Source: Providencia alcalifaciens
GTDB taxonomy: Bacteria > Pseudomonadota > Gammaproteobacteria > Enterobacterales > Enterobacteriaceae
NCBI RefSeq assembly: GCF_020271745.1
Contig: NZ_CP084296.1
Span: 3,906,001-3,970,000, forward strand
Direction: 5' to 3'
DNA length: 64,000 nucleotides
Part shown: positions 1 through 8,357 of the stretch, in pieces
Numbering within the stretch: position 1 is the stretch's first letter
Layout: every line of letters begins with the position of its first letter
Program-made: the position numbers and the translations under genes
Notes under the pieces: model-generated
What the model was told of the DNA's origin: nothing
Database searches by the model: none
The model's input: only the letters and a program-made list of their open reading frames with translations

Positions 1-425
1 TTCTCGAGGCTATCTCATTATTGATAGAACAAGCGGATGAAGTAGAAGATAATAATCAATCCGAGCTACCTTCATCACTCGTTCTACAAGAAAATAACTC
101 TCAATCGAATAATTCCATCAATAGCATTCTTTCAGACTATCATTTAATTCTCTCAAAGAGCGATTATAAAGATTTGTTTATCTCAACAGTACCGATAGAT
201 ATTAATAAACTGTATAATAGTGAAAGTGTTGCGAATTTAACCGAATTAAAAGACACTGCACATCGTTTAAAAGGAGTTTTTGCTATGCTTGAATTTCATT
301 ATCTTCATAAACTTTGTGAAGATTTGGAGCATTACATAGCAGATGAAAACGGATTTGAAATAAAAAATTGCATTAGAGAACTGGATGTCTCAGTGAAAAG
401 ACTAATGCCAGAAGGTAACCAATAA
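1..425 (+). CDS. rcsD: RcsD phosphotransfer protein, C-terminal part (5' end outside window)
   Basis: This is the C-terminal end of the Rcs phosphorelay intermediate. RcsD passes phosphate from the RcsC receiver domain to RcsB through a histidine phosphotransfer (HPt) domain at its C terminus. The frame is open from the first bases of the window, so the start lies upstream. The visible part has an Asn/Ser-rich linker followed by a helical HPt segment in which AHRLKG carries the likely phosphorylated His (codon at 261-263). The stop is one base before the rcsB start, so the two genes are co-transcribed. The call rests on the HPt motif and on the rcsB and rcsC neighbours. Most of the protein cannot be seen. 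Confidence 0.9.
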   Translation, partial: LEAISLLIEQADEVEDNNQSELPSSLVLQENNSQSNNSINSILSDYHLILSKSDYKDLFISTVPIDINKLYNSESVANLTELKDTAHRLKGVFAMLEFHYLHKLCEDLEHYIADENGFEIKNCIRELDVSVKRLMPEGNQ

Positions 426-426
426 T

Positions 427-1077
427 ATGAATAACCTAAATGTCATTGTTGCCGATGATCATCCTATTGTTCTTTTCGGTATCAGAAAGTCGCTTGAACA
501 GATTGAATGGGTAAACATCGTCGGTGAATTTGAAGATTCTACTTCTTTAATTAATAACTTAGCACGCCTGAATGCAGACGTTCTGGTTACTGATTTGTCT
601 ATGCCTGGCGATAAATACGGCGATGGTATTACATTAATTAAATACATTAAGCGCCACTACCCTGACTTATCAATTATTGTCCTCACAATGAACAATAATC
701 CGGCTATTTTGAGTGCTATTCTTGAGCTTGATATTGAAGGTATCGTACTAAAACAAGGCGCGCCTGCTGACTTACCAAAAGCGCTAGCAGCCTTACAAAA
801 AGGGAAGAAATTTACCCCTGAAAGCGTCAGTAAATTACTTGAAAAAGTGAATGCGAGTGGCTATGGCGATAAACGTTTATCACCAAAAGAAAGTGAAGTT
901 CTACGCTTATTTGCGGAAGGCTTCTTAGTCACTGAGATTGCTAAAAAGCTGAATCGCAGCATCAAAACCATCAGTAGCCAGAAAAAATCGGCAATGTTAA
1001 AACTGGGTGTTGAAAATGATATCGCACTGCTGAATTACCTTTCATCAGTCAGTATCGATAATACCCCTTCTGAATAA
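427..1077 (+). CDS. rcsB: RcsB, response regulator of the Rcs envelope-stress system
   Basis: Transcription factor that controls capsule, motility and envelope-stress genes, alone or with partners such as RcsA. At 216 residues it has the usual RcsB length. The N-terminal receiver domain has the acidic pair Asp10/Asp11 and phospho-acceptor Asp56 (in VLVTDLSMPG). The C-terminal LuxR-type helix-turn-helix covers about residues 148-208 (LSPKESEVLRLFAEGFLVTEIA). It starts one base after the rcsD stop, and rcsC lies convergently downstream, as in E. coli. Nothing is truncated or altered. Confidence 0.97.
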   Translation: MNNLNVIVADDHPIVLFGIRKSLEQIEWVNIVGEFEDSTSLINNLARLNADVLVTDLSMPGDKYGDGITLIKYIKRHYPDLSIIVLTMNNNPAILSAILELDIEGIVLKQGAPADLPKALAALQKGKKFTPESVSKLLEKVNASGYGDKRLSPKESEVLRLFAEGFLVTEIAKKLNRSIKTISSQKKSAMLKLGVENDIALLNYLSSVSIDNTPSE

Positions 1078-1098
1078 CTGTTTTTTTGCGCTAAAATA

Positions 1099-1117
1099 GA
1101 AGCCCGTTCAGGGCTTC
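1099..1117. terminator. Hairpin just after rcsB
   Basis: Seven-bp stem (GAAGCCC/GGGCTTC) with a five-base loop, 22 bases after the rcsB stop. There is no T run on the plus strand. On the minus strand it is followed by a loose T-rich stretch, so it may terminate rcsC transcripts. It resembles the second hairpin at 1308-1325. Confidence 0.4.
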
Positions 1118-1200
1118 AGACCATTGACAACCCCATCAGGTTTGGAAATGGCCCTTTTGGGTTGTAAAATTAACAAGGTAAATCAATTTATTGATTTTCG

Positions 1201-1262
1201 CCTGATAACACTTTTTTCCTGATCACACTTTTTGCCTGATAACACTTTTTGCCTGATAACAC
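1201..1262. repeat. 17-bp tandem repeat, about 3.6 copies
   Basis: Units begin at 1201, 1218, 1235 and 1252, and each opens with CCTGATAACAC or CCTGATCACAC followed by a T run. The fourth unit is cut after 11 bases. They lie in the non-coding gap between the convergent rcsB and rcsC genes, just before an inverted repeat (1262-1271 with 1287-1296). Confidence 0.85.
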
Positions 1263-1307
1263 AAAGAGGGAAAAAACACGCTTTTATCCCTCTTTGTCAT
1301 CAACCTC

Positions 1308-1334
1308 AAGCCCGTTATAGGGCTTTTATTTTTT
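1308..1334 (+). terminator. Rho-independent terminator for rcsDB
   Basis: Six-bp stem AAGCCC/GGGCTT (1308-1313 with 1320-1325) followed directly by a T-rich tail on the plus strand. It lies 230 bases after rcsB, beyond the tandem repeats. Confidence 0.6.
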
Positions 1335-1366
1335 CTATTCAATAGAGTAGCTATTTAAGCAGTAAT

Positions 1367-4207
1367 TTATTCACTGGGTTTAACATACTTCACCAGCGAT
1401 TCCCGTAGCACACCAATCGATGTAGGCTTCGAGAGACAATCATTCATACCTGCATCAAGACAACGCTGCTTCTCTTCCGCCATTGCATTTGCCGTTAATG
1501 CCACAATAGGCTGCTTAAAGCCTTGTTCTCGCAACGTGCGCGCCAATTGATAACCGTCCATATTCGGCATATTCACATCAGAAAGAACAATATCCGCATG
1601 ATTATGCTCAAGGAATTTCAATGCATCTAATCCATCGACTGCAGTACTTGTCATAAAACCAATGCTAGCTAGCTGTTCTGTCAATAGCATTCGGTTAATG
1701 GGATGGTCATCAACAATCAAGACTTTAAACGTATTCAAATCTGTATCGGCATCTTCAAGATCATGGTTCTCTAAACTCTCTTTAGTGTCTTCAACCAGCT
1801 TAACAATGATTTTATCAATCAACATGGGCAACTTATCGAGCTGATAAGTGTTATAGAGCCAATTATTTGGTTGAGTTTCAAATAATTCGCCTGAATATAA
1901 ACTACTGAGTTTGAGTAATTTTCTATTCTGTAAGGCAATATTTTCCTGGTTATCCGTGATCAACAAATCATACGTCTCATTGACATCAATGGATGAGGCC
2001 GTCACCACATTAAAATGGTGGTGTTCGAGTAATCTTACAAGAAAATCAATCAAGAATGCATTTTGCCCCGTTACGACTATACGATAATTTTTCCGGTACT
2101 CCGGAATAATGGGGACTAAATATTGCTGGCCATATAGTGGAATGCGGATCGTAAACGTACTTCCCAGCCCCGCTTGAGAATTCACCCCAATATCACCATC
2201 CATCAAGTTGATGAGCTTCTCACAAATAGCGAGCCCTAACCCTGTCCCTTTGTGCCCATTATTTTGATCGTAAACTTGGAAGAATGGGTCAAATAATTGC
2301 ATAACCACCGCCGAGGTCATTCCAATACCCGAATCTTTGACCTCAATTTTTAAATAATTTTCATCTTTCCAAACATGCAGCATCACAAAGCCAGAGTCCG
2401 TGAACTTTATACTATTATTCACAATATTAGAGATAACCTGTTGTAATCGCACAGGATCACTAAGCATTAAATCGGGAATGTTAGGCTCAATGTAAGAGTA
2501 CAGAGATACTTGTTTTTTGGTTGCCAATGGCACGTAATTTGCGAGCACATACGCAAAGACGTTACGGCAATTGAATAATTTATTTTCTATTTTCAGTTGC
2601 TTTGATTCAATTTTGGAGAAATCTAAAATATCACTGATAATCTGCAATAACAGAGACGATGAATTATCCATCGTAGAAACAAGCCGAAGCGCTTTATCTG
2701 ATAAATCATAGCGTTGTAATAATTCGATATTACCAATGATTCCATATAGTGGTGTTCTTAATTCGTGGCTGACGGTAGCCAAAAACATGGATTTGGCTTG
2801 GTTGGCTTGTTCCGCTGCCTCAGCGACATCCTGTAATGATTTTTCCATCTGAACACGGATGCTAATATCAATCAGTACACAAATGGCTACATCTTCATTC
2901 TGATAGCGCGAATTGACGAAACTAATTTGTAAGTGTGTGCCGCTTGTCGCCACTACATCAATATAGTTACTGGATTTTTGACGAATAATCGTCAAGATAC
3001 GCAATTTATCATCCTCACTGAGTAGGCGAAAATAATTATGGGCAAGCTCATTACTCAAAATATTTCCGCCATCGCTCAGTCTAAGGATAATTATCCCAAC
3101 AGGCGCTGATGCCACAATTTTGTGGTTAAACTGTTCATGTTCTTCTAAACGAATTGCGGTGTTTGCCGCAGGTTCCAGCATCCGCCGTTCTAATAACCAG
3201 ATTAAAAAGAAAATTAATCCACCGGATAAAACATTAATTAAAACAGCATAGATGATGGATGTTTTTAAATTTCCGATCAAATATGACGTTGGAATAGAGT
3301 AGATAACAGTAAGCTGGGAAGATGATAAGCGCTTTTTAAAAAATAATTGGGTGTAGTCAGAATTAAACCCGAAATAGTTTTGTTCTCCAGACGTCAATAA
3401 TTGGGAACTTTTAATATTCTCATCCGATGAAGTGTACAAAACAGGCTGGTTTGATGAATTAATTAATATAATTTCAACAGCTGGATTATTACGTAGATTG
3501 AACTGATTTAAATTGAGCGAACGCTCAACCCCAACAAAACCGACAATTAAGCTTTTCTCATAAATAGGGATCATCAAATAGAGTTGACCGTTTGATGGTT
3601 GAGAACTGTGGGTAATGGTATATAAATTGCGTTCTTGCCCCTGCTGTCTTAGCTGTTTGTAGATCCGCACATTGTCATAGACCACTTTTTTTAACGTATC
3701 AATATCAGAAACTGCAGCACGAATTGAATAATCCATCATGCAATAACTGCCGGTTCCAAAAACAAATACGTGGTTTAAGCCTTGAGGTACCGCAACACTG
3801 TCTTTCCAGAAAATATTGAGTTGTTCAAAGGCAGAAAGGTAGTTCTGAGTTCGCTGCTTAAATACATCACAATCTGCCGATGGTATGAGTGGGTATAGCG
3901 AGTATGAGGTGGATGTGGGTAAAGTGACTTCTTCTTGTTGAATACCCACTTTTTGTTGATGTTCTCGCTGCTGCTCCGTCATGGAGTGAATAAGGCGAAG
4001 TGTAGCATTTGACTGCTGAATATAAACTTGCAGGTTTTCATAACCAGAATGGAATTGCTGGCGTAGATCAGATTTATGCTCATTAAACTGCGTGTAAAGG
4101 AAAAACAGCGTGATGAAAAGCCCCATTCCCCATAGCATAACGCCTAGGACACGAAAAAGATCTCTAGATAATCTAAGGGATGTTTTAAACGAGGGTAAAT
4201 ATCTCAA
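1367..4207 (-). CDS. rcsC: RcsC, hybrid sensor histidine kinase
   Basis: Inner-membrane hybrid kinase that starts the Rcs phosphorelay and signals through RcsD to RcsB. The 946-residue length matches the family (about 949 in E. coli). Order: membrane segment at about 21-41, periplasmic domain, second membrane segment at about 315-338, PAS-like region, kinase core with phospho-acceptor His481 in SHELRTPLY, the N box (RLQQVISNIVNNSIKFT), G boxes (DSGIGM, GTGLGLAIC), then a C-terminal receiver with acceptor Asp in VLSDVNMPN near residue 870. The start codon is TTG at 4207, which aligns with the E. coli N terminus. It is convergent with rcsB. Confidence 0.97.
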   Translation of the reverse strand: MRYLPSFKTSLRLSRDLFRVLGVMLWGMGLFITLFFLYTQFNEHKSDLRQQFHSGYENLQVYIQQSNATLRLIHSMTEQQREHQQKVGIQQEEVTLPTSTSYSLYPLIPSADCDVFKQRTQNYLSAFEQLNIFWKDSVAVPQGLNHVFVFGTGSYCMMDYSIRAAVSDIDTLKKVVYDNVRIYKQLRQQGQERNLYTITHSSQPSNGQLYLMIPIYEKSLIVGFVGVERSLNLNQFNLRNNPAVEIILINSSNQPVLYTSSDENIKSSQLLTSGEQNYFGFNSDYTQLFFKKRLSSSQLTVIYSIPTSYLIGNLKTSIIYAVLINVLSGGLIFFLIWLLERRMLEPAANTAIRLEEHEQFNHKIVASAPVGIIILRLSDGGNILSNELAHNYFRLLSEDDKLRILTIIRQKSSNYIDVVATSGTHLQISFVNSRYQNEDVAICVLIDISIRVQMEKSLQDVAEAAEQANQAKSMFLATVSHELRTPLYGIIGNIELLQRYDLSDKALRLVSTMDNSSSLLLQIISDILDFSKIESKQLKIENKLFNCRNVFAYVLANYVPLATKKQVSLYSYIEPNIPDLMLSDPVRLQQVISNIVNNSIKFTDSGFVMLHVWKDENYLKIEVKDSGIGMTSAVVMQLFDPFFQVYDQNNGHKGTGLGLAICEKLINLMDGDIGVNSQAGLGSTFTIRIPLYGQQYLVPIIPEYRKNYRIVVTGQNAFLIDFLVRLLEHHHFNVVTASSIDVNETYDLLITDNQENIALQNRKLLKLSSLYSGELFETQPNNWLYNTYQLDKLPMLIDKIIVKLVEDTKESLENHDLEDADTDLNTFKVLIVDDHPINRMLLTEQLASIGFMTSTAVDGLDALKFLEHNHADIVLSDVNMPNMDGYQLARTLREQGFKQPIVALTANAMAEEKQRCLDAGMNDCLSKPTSIGVLRESLVKYVKPSE

Positions 4208-4310
4208 TCCGTTACCTACAAGTACATTATCACTAATACTGAGTATACTCGATTAACTCAATGAAAAGCGACAACCAATAACTTCCATGTATATTGCTAG
4301 TGTAAAGATA

Positions 4311-4340
4311 CAAAAACGGGCGGATAATCCGCCCGTTTCA
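4311..4340 (-). terminator. Rho-independent terminator of gyrA
   Basis: A strong inverted repeat (AAACGGGCGGAT/ATCCGCCCGTTT) with a minimal loop. On the minus strand it is followed by a run of T. It lies just past the gyrA stop at 4355. Confidence 0.9.
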
Positions 4341-4354
4341 TTGATGAATAATAC

Positions 4355-6958
4355 TTACTCTTCGGTGTCTACATCAGCCTGCGCATCACCGTCAACATCA
4401 ATACCCTCTTCATCGGCATTTTCATCGTCTTCAGTTTCAGCAACACGTTGTAAACCAACTACTTTTTCATCTTCAGCAGTACGGATCAACGTCACACCTT
4501 GAGTATTACGCCCAACAACGCTAACTTCAGAAACACGAGTACGAACCAGAGTCCCTGCATCCGTAATCATCATAATTTGGTCGGTATCCTCAACTTGGAT
4601 AGCGCCAACCACTTGACCATTACGCTCACTCACTTTAATGGAGATAACCCCTTGAGTTGCACGAGATTTTGTTGGGTATTCTGCTTCTTCGGTACGCTTA
4701 CCAAAGCCGTTTTCAGTCACGGTCAGAATATGGCCTTCACCACGAGGAATAATTAAAGAAACAACTTTATCGTCGTCCATTAATTTAATACCGCGAACAC
4801 CTGTCGCTGTACGTCCCATCGCACGAACGGCATCTTCTTCAAAGCGCACCACTTTACCTTGCGCAGAGAACAGCATGACTTCATTGCTACCGTTGGTTAA
4901 ATCAACACCAATCAGCTCATCGCCTTCGTTCAAGTTTACGGCAATAATACCGGCACTTCTTGGACGACTGAAATCTTGCAGAGGGGTTTTCTTCACGGTA
5001 CCGCTCGCGGTAGCCATAAAGACATAATAGCCCTCTTCGTATTCACGCACTGGTAAAATCGCGGTGATACGTTCATCTTGCTCAAGTGGCAGTAAGTTCA
5101 CAATTGGACGTCCACGAGCACCACGGCTAGCTTCAGGCAATTGATAGACTTTCATCCAATATAAGCGACCACGACTTGAGAAACACAAGATAGTATCGTG
5201 GGTATTCGCCACCAACAGACGCTCAATAAAGTCTTCTTCTTTAATGCGTGCTGCTGATTTACCTTTACCACCACGGCGTTGTGCTTCGTAGTCAGATAAT
5301 GGCTGATACTTCACATAACCTTGGTGAGATAGCGTTACCACCACATCTTCTTGGTTAATCAAATCTTCGATATTGATATCTGCGGTATTTTCAGTGATCT
5401 CAGTACGACGCGGGTCGTTATAAACATCACGGATCGCTTCTAACTCTTCACGAATAACTTCCATTAAACGCTCAGGGCTACGCAGAATAAACAGTAATTC
5501 TTCGATTTGTTTCAGAAGTTCACGGTACTCTTCCAGCAGTTTTTCATGCTCAAGACCGGTTAATTTCTGTAAACGCAGATCCAAAATGGCTTGTGCTTGC
5601 TGTTCAGTCAGGAAATATTTGCCTTCATGAACGCCATATTGCGGCTCTAACCACTCAGGACGAGCAGCGTCATCACCCGCACGTTCCAGCATTGCAGCAA
5701 CATTACCCAGATCCCAAGAACGGGCAATCAGGCCAGCTTTTGCTTCCGCTGGTGTAGGTGCTTTACGGATCAATTCGATAATTGGGTCAATATTAGCCAG
5801 TGCCACAGCCAATGCTTCAAGGATATGAGCACGGTCACGGGCTTTACGCAGTTCGAAAATAGTACGACGAGTAACCACTTCACGACGATGGCGAACAAAC
5901 GCGGCAATAATATCTTTCAGATTCAGAATTTTTGGTTGCCCCTGATGCAGAGCCACCATGTTGATACCGAAAGAAACTTGCAATTGAGTCAGTGAATACA
6001 AGTTATTCAGTACCACTTCGCCGACTGCATCACGCTTAATTTCAATGACAATACGCATGCCGTCTTTATCAGACTCATCACGCAGTGCACTGATGCCTTC
6101 AACGCGTTTTTCTTTAACTAATTCCGCAATTTTTTCAATCAAGCGCGCTTTGTTCACTTGATAAGGAATTTCGTTGACGATAATGGTTTCACGACCATTT
6201 TTCTCATCAACTTCGACCTCGGCACGCGCACGAATGTACACTTTACCGCGACCGGTACGATACGCATCGATAATACCACGACGGCCATTGATAATAGCGG
6301 CAGTCGGGAAATCTGGGCCAGGGATGTGTTCCATCAAGCCTTCGATACTAATATCTTCGTCTTCTATATAAGCTAAGCAACCATTAATCACTTCCCCTAA
6401 GTTGTGCGGAGGAATGTTAGTTGCCATCCCAACCGCTATCCCCGAAGAACCATTGACCAAAAGGTTAGGTATCTTCGTTGGCATCACTTCTGGGATTTGC
6501 TCTGTGCCATCATAGTTAGGAACAAAGTCTACGGTTTCTTTTTCTAAATCAGCCAGCATTTCATGGGCAATTTTCGCCATACGGATTTCCGTATAACGCA
6601 TTGCAGCGGCGGAGTCTCCGTCAACTGAACCAAAGTTCCCCTGACCATCTACCAGCATGTAGCGCATAGAGAAAGGCTGCGCGAGACGGACTATGGTCTC
6701 ATAAACGGCACTGTCTCCATGTGGATGGTATTTACCGATGACGTCCCCGACGATACGGGCAGACTTTTTATAGGGTTTATTCCAATCATTTCCCAGTACA
6801 TTCATCGCGAATAACACTCGGCGGTGTACTGGCTTCAGTCCATCACGAACATCTGGAAGTGCACGACCGACGATAACGGACATTGCATAATCCAAATAGG
6901 AACTTTTCAGTTCTTCTTCGATATTGACTGGGGTGATTTCTCTGGCAATCTCGCTCAT
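4355..6958 (-). CDS. gyrA: DNA gyrase subunit A
   Basis: Breakage-reunion subunit of gyrase, which introduces negative supercoils together with GyrB. The protein has 867 residues from the ATG at 6958, where [10 protein letters not shown] aligns with the family. The open frame continues 17 codons upstream but those residues are not conserved. Catalytic Tyr122 lies in MRYTEIRM, and the C-terminal domain has the GyrA box QRRGGKG and an acidic tail. In the quinolone-resistance region residue 83 is Ser (codon 6710-6712), the susceptible form. Residue 87 is Glu (6698-6700) where E. coli has Asp. A terminator follows at 4311-4340. Confidence 0.98.
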   Translation of the reverse strand: MSEIAREITPVNIEEELKSSYLDYAMSVIVGRALPDVRDGLKPVHRRVLFAMNVLGNDWNKPYKKSARIVGDVIGKYHPHGDSAVYETIVRLAQPFSMRYMLVDGQGNFGSVDGDSAAAMRYTEIRMAKIAHEMLADLEKETVDFVPNYDGTEQIPEVMPTKIPNLLVNGSSGIAVGMATNIPPHNLGEVINGCLAYIEDEDISIEGLMEHIPGPDFPTAAIINGRRGIIDAYRTGRGKVYIRARAEVEVDEKNGRETIIVNEIPYQVNKARLIEKIAELVKEKRVEGISALRDESDKDGMRIVIEIKRDAVGEVVLNNLYSLTQLQVSFGINMVALHQGQPKILNLKDIIAAFVRHRREVVTRRTIFELRKARDRAHILEALAVALANIDPIIELIRKAPTPAEAKAGLIARSWDLGNVAAMLERAGDDAARPEWLEPQYGVHEGKYFLTEQQAQAILDLRLQKLTGLEHEKLLEEYRELLKQIEELLFILRSPERLMEVIREELEAIRDVYNDPRRTEITENTADINIEDLINQEDVVVTLSHQGYVKYQPLSDYEAQRRGGKGKSAARIKEEDFIERLLVANTHDTILCFSSRGRLYWMKVYQLPEASRGARGRPIVNLLPLEQDERITAILPVREYEEGYYVFMATASGTVKKTPLQDFSRPRSAGIIAVNLNEGDELIGVDLTNGSNEVMLFSAQGKVVRFEEDAVRAMGRTATGVRGIKLMDDDKVVSLIIPRGEGHILTVTENGFGKRTEEAEYPTKSRATQGVISIKVSERNGQVVGAIQVEDTDQIMMITDAGTLVRTRVSEVSVVGRNTQGVTLIRTAEDEKVVGLQRVAETEDDENADEEGIDVDGDAQADVDTEE

Positions 6959-7287
6959 GGAACCACTGTCCCTCATAACTTCAGATTCAAAGAGTAAACT
7001 ATACCACAACTCCCTTATTTAATTAAGAGATAAGAGAAGTGAGTATTTGTCTTTCAAGCTATGTATAATAGCGGAAAAATGAGCTTATGTGTCCGAATCT
7101 TGTAGAATTTCAAGCAATAGTCTCTCAAGGATTTTCATATTTGGTCCATAATCCCAATAAATTAACTCACGGGCAGCTATCGTCCCATTACTCATTCCAG
7201 TCTATATTTACATTTCGCAAAATAAATATAGTTCAATAGGTAAAAATAAGTAATGCGCGGATAGAAATAGATATAGGAGTTCCTCAG
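6959..7287. promoter_or_regulatory. Divergent gyrA/ubiG intergenic region
   Basis: This 329-bp gap holds the promoters of gyrA (minus) and ubiG (plus). TATAGT on the minus strand at 6998-7003 is a plausible gyrA -10, with no clear -35. ubiG has a good ribosome-binding site, AGGAG at 7275-7279, eight bases before its ATG. No gene was seen here. Confidence 0.45.
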
Positions 7288-8010
7288 ATGAATGATACCC
7301 AAGACCAAACGTATTTGAATGTCGACAAACAAGAGATTGAAAAGTTTGAATCGATAGCGTCACGTTGGTGGGATCTTGAAGGCGAGTTTGCCCCATTACA
7401 CCGCATTAATCCCCTGCGTTTAGGCTATATCATGCAACGTGTAGACGGCATTTTCGGTAAAAGAATCCTCGATGTTGGCTGCGGTGGCGGTATTTTATCT
7501 GAAAGCATGGCGCGCGAAGGTGCGGATGTCACGGGTTTAGACATGGGAGCAGACCCGTTAATGGTCGCTCGTTTACACTCATTGGAATCTGGTATTCCTG
7601 TGGAATACGTCCAAGAAACTGTCGAACAACATGCGGATAAACACCCTCAGAGCTACGATATTGTCACTTGCATGGAAATGCTTGAGCACGTCCCTGACCC
7701 TCAATCTGTTGTCAGAGCCTGCGCGAGATTAGTCAAACCTGGCGGGCACGTTATTTTTTCCACCATTAACCGCAATAGAAAAGCTTGGCTGATGGCGGTT
7801 GTTGCCGCGGAATATGTGATGAAAATCGTGCCAAAGGGTACGCATGATGCCAATAAATTTATCCGTCCCTCTGAATTAATTAGCTGGGTCGATAAAACAC
7901 AGTTAAAAGAACAACATATGATTGGATTGCATTATAACCCAATCACCGATAAATTCTGGTTAGGGCCTAACGTTGATGTGAACTATATGCTGCACACGAT
8001 CAGCGAATAG
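7288..8010 (+). CDS. ubiG: UbiG, ubiquinone O-methyltransferase
   Basis: SAM-dependent enzyme that carries out both O-methylations of ubiquinone biosynthesis. The 240-residue protein has the class I methyltransferase glycine motif [13 protein letters not shown] at about residue 60, an acidic residue at the end of strand 2 (TGLDMG), and the family segment [11 protein letters not shown]. The start is supported by a Shine-Dalgarno sequence. It is divergent from gyrA, as in E. coli, and the nrd operon follows after about 350 bp. The nearby men genes make the other quinone of the cell. Confidence 0.96.
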   Translation: MNDTQDQTYLNVDKQEIEKFESIASRWWDLEGEFAPLHRINPLRLGYIMQRVDGIFGKRILDVGCGGGILSESMAREGADVTGLDMGADPLMVARLHSLESGIPVEYVQETVEQHADKHPQSYDIVTCMEMLEHVPDPQSVVRACARLVKPGGHVIFSTINRNRKAWLMAVVAAEYVMKIVPKGTHDANKFIRPSELISWVDKTQLKEQHMIGLHYNPITDKFWLGPNVDVNYMLHTISE

Positions 8011-8164
8011 CATCAGCGAATAAATAGCAAGCGGTACGTTTAAGAAAACAGCAAACGGTCTCAACTTTACAAAATAATTTTTAGTCAAATGTCGGTAAGT
8101 CAATTTTTAGCAACTCCACTTCTCATGCTGCTTACCGACATGATCAATTTTTCTTATCCAGCTG

Positions 8165-8173
8165 TTATCCACA
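8165..8173 (+). promoter_or_regulatory. DnaA box upstream of nrdA
   Basis: TTATCCACA, an exact match to the high-affinity DnaA box (TTATNCACA), 193 bases before the nrdA start. DnaA regulation of nrdAB is known in E. coli, so the position makes functional sense. Confidence 0.7.
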
Positions 8174-8212
8174 AAAACTATCGGATTTGTACACTTGATA
8201 AAATCCCGCATT

Positions 8213-8258
8213 AACATTATCTTGTTATTAGATTCTTAACAAACTACTACATATAGTG
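8213..8258 (+). promoter_or_regulatory. Pair of NrdR-like boxes upstream of nrdA
   Basis: Two partly palindromic 14-bp sites at 8213-8226 (AACATTATCTTGTT) and 8245-8258 (TACTACATATAGTG). Their centres are 32 bp apart, about three helical turns, the spacing typical of NrdR operators in front of ribonucleotide reductase genes. The second site matches the CACTATATATAGTG form at 12 of 14 positions and the first is weaker. A -10-like TAATAT follows at 8272-8277. Confidence 0.6.
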
Positions 8259-8283
8259 GTATTCCCAAATTTAATATACAAGT

Positions 8284-8311
8284 CTCATGATTCGTCATCA
8301 TGAGCTTTTTT
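8284..8311 (+). terminator. Terminator-like hairpin in the nrdA leader
   Basis: Perfect 8-bp stem CTCATGAT/ATCATGAG with a five-base loop, followed by C and six T on the plus strand. It may end the ubiG transcript. However, it begins just where a transcript from the -10-like TAATAT (8272-8277) would start, 47 bases before the nrdA ATG, so a leader or attenuation role is possible. Confidence 0.6.
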
Positions 8312-8357
8312 ACGTTTGGAACTCCCTATTTGTACCCCAACCAAGGTGTACTTACTC

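Noticed and set aside
6698-6700. GyrA Glu87 as a quinolone-resistance mutation
   Set aside because: Ser83 is intact and Glu87 appears to be natural in some Proteus-group species, so resistance cannot be claimed from it.
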